Assembly (NCBI GenBank): GCA_028023455.1
Contig: JAQFVV010006508.1
Span: 922,199-986,198 of the forward strand
Reading direction: 5' to 3'
DNA from: Epiperipatus broadwayi
Lineage: Eukaryota > Onychophora > Udeonychophora > Euonychophora > Peripatidae
DNA length: 64,000 nucleotides
Under the pieces are notes generated by a model that had not been told where the DNA came from, ran no database searches, and saw only the letters and a list, made by a program, of their open reading frames with translations. A program made the translations under genes and the position numbers. This document shows positions 60,415-64,000 of the stretch, piece by piece (position 1 is the first letter of the stretch; the number at the start of each line of letters is the position of its first letter).

Positions 60415-61262
60415 GAAAATATGAGCTTACACTGACATACTCCTATTTAGTTCTCATTGGAATTTAGTTCATAATTCATGTCATTAAAAATTAAAATGAT
60501 TTTCTAACTGAGTAGAAAGTTGAAAACTTTCTCAAATCATTTTTGCAGTGAAATGAATAGGTTCCACTTCTGTTTCACTATATTTTTCTAAATATTTTAC
60601 AGTGTCTAACTTTTTTGTCAAACATTTATCCAACATACATTTAAAGTATGTAAAATTTAATGTATGTATATAAAACAAAGAAATCCTGATTTTAAGTGAA
60701 ATATGAACTTTTTTATTGCATTAAAAAAAATGTATAAAAAGGTATTAAGAAGAAACATGAACTGCATAACTTCAAAGTCACATTAAAAAATCAAGCATTC
60801 ATTGAAGGATGAGGGTTTGAGTTCAGGTGTTCATTTTCTGTGTTAAAACAGGGGTGTTTGAATGCAATTAATTCCTGTTGTTTATTACAGTGCAAGTAGC
60901 ATATATTTTATATATTTTTGTGGTAAATATTATTTAATAAAATTATTTTTCAGTGATTTTTTTTAATGCATCTCTTATAATTTAGTGATTGGTTTATGCA
61001 TATTGGAATTTAATCAGTAGTTTTTATTCAATATATATTTGGAGGGAGAATGAAAAAAATGTTTTTAAGATGAAATTTTTTTGCTTTACAATGTTGGTTG
61101 TTTTTAATTATCCATTTCACACATATGTGTTACATGTAATGTTTTTGAATGTGTTTTTAAAAATTTCTACACGTTTTTTGAAATTAATTCACTTAAGTGT
61201 TAAAGCCTCACCTGTATAAGTGTAGATTTCATAGAAGTACATGTATATTTATTTTTTTTAAA

Positions 61263-61266
<4 letters not shown>
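60415..61266. other. AT-rich stretch without recognisable genes
   Basis: GAGGGTTTGAGTTCAGGTG near 60809 weakly resembles a Pol III B box, but no A box was found. Confidence 0.45.

Positions 61267-61343
<77 letters not shown>
61267..61343. repeat. (TA)n microsatellite, about 77 bp
   Basis: Uninterrupted TA repeat. Confidence 0.98.
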
Positions 61344-61345
<2 letters not shown>

Positions 61346-62754
61346 TGTATACTATTCCTGCAATGACAAAAAGATAGGAGGACTTTTCACATTCATATCA
61401 ACGCATTGGTAAATTTGTAGTGTTTGATAACTTTGTAAATGGCTGCCAAAATAAAAAATAAAAACATTACAAAGTTACCAATATATTGATACCAATGAGA
61501 AAAGGCCTCGTATCTTTTATTCTTTGCAGAAATAGTACATGAGTACCTGCAATTCAAATAATATGGTATTCATATATAATTCAATGTAAAAACTTTCATC
61601 ACTTAACGACATAATTATATTTTTTACTACTTGTTTCATTTTTTTCTTATTGTTGATTTATCTTTTTTTTCAAATCAAGATGTTGTTTTTTTACGATGCA
61701 AGTTATATATTATTTAAATCTGTACACTATTGTATTTTACAGCAATATTTTGTTTTTATTATATATATATTTTAAAGTTTATTTTAATTTATATTTGTTA
61801 TATATATAGTCACTGCATAAATTATTTAAAAAGTTAACAACTTTTTTTGCAAACAATTAATTTTATTAATCCTTTCTCGATATATTTGAATTGCATTTAA
61901 ACATACAAATTAAAGACAATTAAAAAGTTTGATATATATATAATTTGAATGAAAGTTTATATTTATTTATTTTTAAAATATATATATATTAAAAAAAAAA
62001 TAACAAATTTCTGTAAATATTATTTTATAAATATTTTCCAGTTTAACTTAATTTAAATAATAAAAAAATGACTTGTAGTTTGAATATATGTAATAATTAT
62101 CAACAGATTGCTGTTGGTAAAAATATACTTTGAAGACAATTGTGTCAAAAATATTGCCATGGAATTGAAAATAATGGCAATAAAATAAATGCTAATTCTA
62201 ATCTTCAAGATATATCATTTCATCTTGTAACTATTACAACTTTTTGAATCTATCCAAAATTATTGCACTTTTTATAGCATATCACAGAAGTGTAGTTTTG
62301 ATCTTAATAATTATTAAGACCTTGGTGCTACCTAATAGGTACAATCATAAAAGAGTATTTATCAAAATAAATCATAATCTTTCCACGTATTATGTGTTAT
62401 CTTGAAAATTAAACATGAACAATACATTAACTCTCTTTATTCCATCTTCTCAAATCAAAATTAGGACATGGTTATTTTTAATACAATAAATTGAATTATC
62501 ACAATAAGTAATAAATATCAATAAAATAAATATCAATTAAGTATATTAATAAGACCTTTACATTCATTCCCTTACACTTATTTGATTTTTGTCGTTACAT
62601 ATTGTAAATTTATATTATTAAATAAATTTATATTTTGCTTTATCTTTGTTTGTATATTTAACATAAACTATGGTTAATCCTCTTTTGGTCGCATTGCTTT
62701 CATAAGGTTCTGATTTTAGTTGTATTTCTTCAAAAATGATTATATATATACATG
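61344..62754. other. AT-rich stretch without recognisable genes
   Basis: Nothing recognisable. Confidence 0.5.
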
Positions 62755-62840
62755 AAGATTTTCACAGGTTGCATATATAAAAGACATATTTTGCGGATTA
62801 ATCCGTGTTAAAAATATAAATATTGATATACTGACGTTTA
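62755..62840 (+). mobile_element. Fragment of a Penelope-like element 5' end
   Basis: AGATTTTCAC and GGTTGCATATATAAAAGACA match, in reverse complement, the DNA at 36205-36252 immediately upstream of the Penelope ORF, and continue through TTTGC and ATCC(G/A)TGTTAAA. The shared TATATAAAAG could be a TATA-like element of the family. The fragment ends at a (TA)n tract. Confidence 0.7.
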
Positions 62841-62943
<103 letters not shown>

Positions 62944-63289
62944 CAAACTAATAATTATGTCAATCATTTCAAAAAGCTGATGAACATTTACTTTTATTAA
63001 CAATCATGTATATTCAAGAAGAATAACACTATGTTGAAGAACTTTAATAGTTGGAAATAATAATTAACTTCAAATAATAACCTAAGTGTTAATTTAAAAA
63101 AAAATACTTTATTTAATTCTATACCTTAATACAATCCCATGGAGTAATTCGATCCACGTTTTAAATTTCTGCAGCAATTATTCCCTTTCTCAATTTAAAT
63201 TGCAATCTTGTACAACAATAGGCATACTCATTAACCAACGGATAGGGATTTTTATAAGGTTAAGGAATTTTTAATTACAACTTTTGTAA

Positions 63290-63389
63290 ATATATATATT
63301 AAATTGAAGTGTAATTAACTACAGTTAATTCTTTTTAAATATAATATATATATATATATATATATTAAATTGAAGTGTAATTAACTACA
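63290..63389. repeat. Direct repeat of ~33 bp around a short (TA)n tract
   Basis: ATATATTAAATTGAAGTGTA followed by ATTAACTACA occurs at about 63292-63323 and 63360-63389. The copies are identical apart from the length of the preceding TA run. Confidence 0.9.
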
Positions 63390-63723
63390 ACGTCCATTGG
63401 GATGCTTAATCAATAGTCAAATGTTAATAAATTATTCTCATGCACATTGTACTTAAAGAAATAGGATACATCCTCATTTTTTTCATTGTTTATTGTTGTT
63501 TGATTATTGGGTAATTAAGCATATGGCAATGGAAGTTGCAGTTACTTCCATCTAAATACACACACATGTATATCTATCACTTTTTGTATTATTTTTTTTT
63601 TATAAATAATGACAGACATCATCACCATTTCTTTTCATAGATTATTTTCATTTGACTATTGGTTAAGCTTAGACCAAGGGGAATTGCTGTTACTTCTACT
63701 TTAATTTAAGCTGTGATAGTTTA

Positions 63724-63983
<260 letters not shown>

Positions 63984-64000
63984 ATATTTATTTATAAATT

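Overview
This is a very AT-rich, intron/intergenic-type stretch of an animal genome. It has no recognisable host protein-coding gene, rRNA or tRNA. What can be read is mobile-element DNA set in low-complexity sequence: about thirty (TA)n tracts, two long (TTA)n microsatellites, several foldback elements, one nearly intact two-ORF LINE, a Penelope-like element, an old RTE-type LINE and an old LTR-type pair. This mix, together with the dispersed ~480-bp repeat family, suggests a mollusc, most likely a coleoid cephalopod of the octopus type. That identification is inferred from general knowledge of such genomes and was not tested by any search.

Layout. 1-9.3 kb: AT-rich DNA with a small CpG-rich promoter-like patch (1.6-1.92 kb), a perfect 73-bp tandem duplication (2.34 kb) and a SINE-like stretch (4.7 kb). 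9.3-9.86 kb: two opposed decayed copies of the 480-bp family. 12.6 kb: a 224-bp foldback. 16.9-22.56 kb: a minus-strand LINE between two (TTA)n microsatellites, with an intact ORF1 (zinc knuckle, AT-hook-like tail) and a frameshifted ORF2 (APE endonuclease, reverse transcriptase, C-terminal zinc motif). 23-31 kb: (TA)n tracts, (TA)-centred palindromes and a complex inverted repeat at 27.0-27.75 kb. 31.2-34.0 kb: three direct plus three inverted copies of the 480-bp unit, abutting a broken Penelope-like element (34.0-36.2 kb) and a 263-bp foldback (36.3 kb).

37.9-43.84 kb: a pair of ~2-kb direct repeats around a ~1.9-kb interior, read as an old non-autonomous LTR element on the minus strand. 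Its right end runs into a sequence nearly identical to an Illumina sequencing adapter, flanked by an 18-bp inverted repeat; this is almost certainly an assembly artefact. 44.3 kb: a CCAAT-TATA-Inr-AATAAA cluster. 46.6-49.1 kb: a heavily decayed plus-strand RTE-type LINE interrupted by a SINE-like insertion. 49.1-64 kb: AT-rich DNA with many (TA)n tracts, four foldbacks (57.7, 59.4, 60.2 and 63.8 kb), a distant Penelope 5' fragment (62.75 kb) and one weak candidate exon (51.25-51.53 kb, minus).

Functionally the window is a retroelement and foldback landscape. The only proteins that might still be made are the LINE ORF1 product and perhaps parts of ORF2. Percent identities were judged by eye, and boundaries of decayed elements are approximate.
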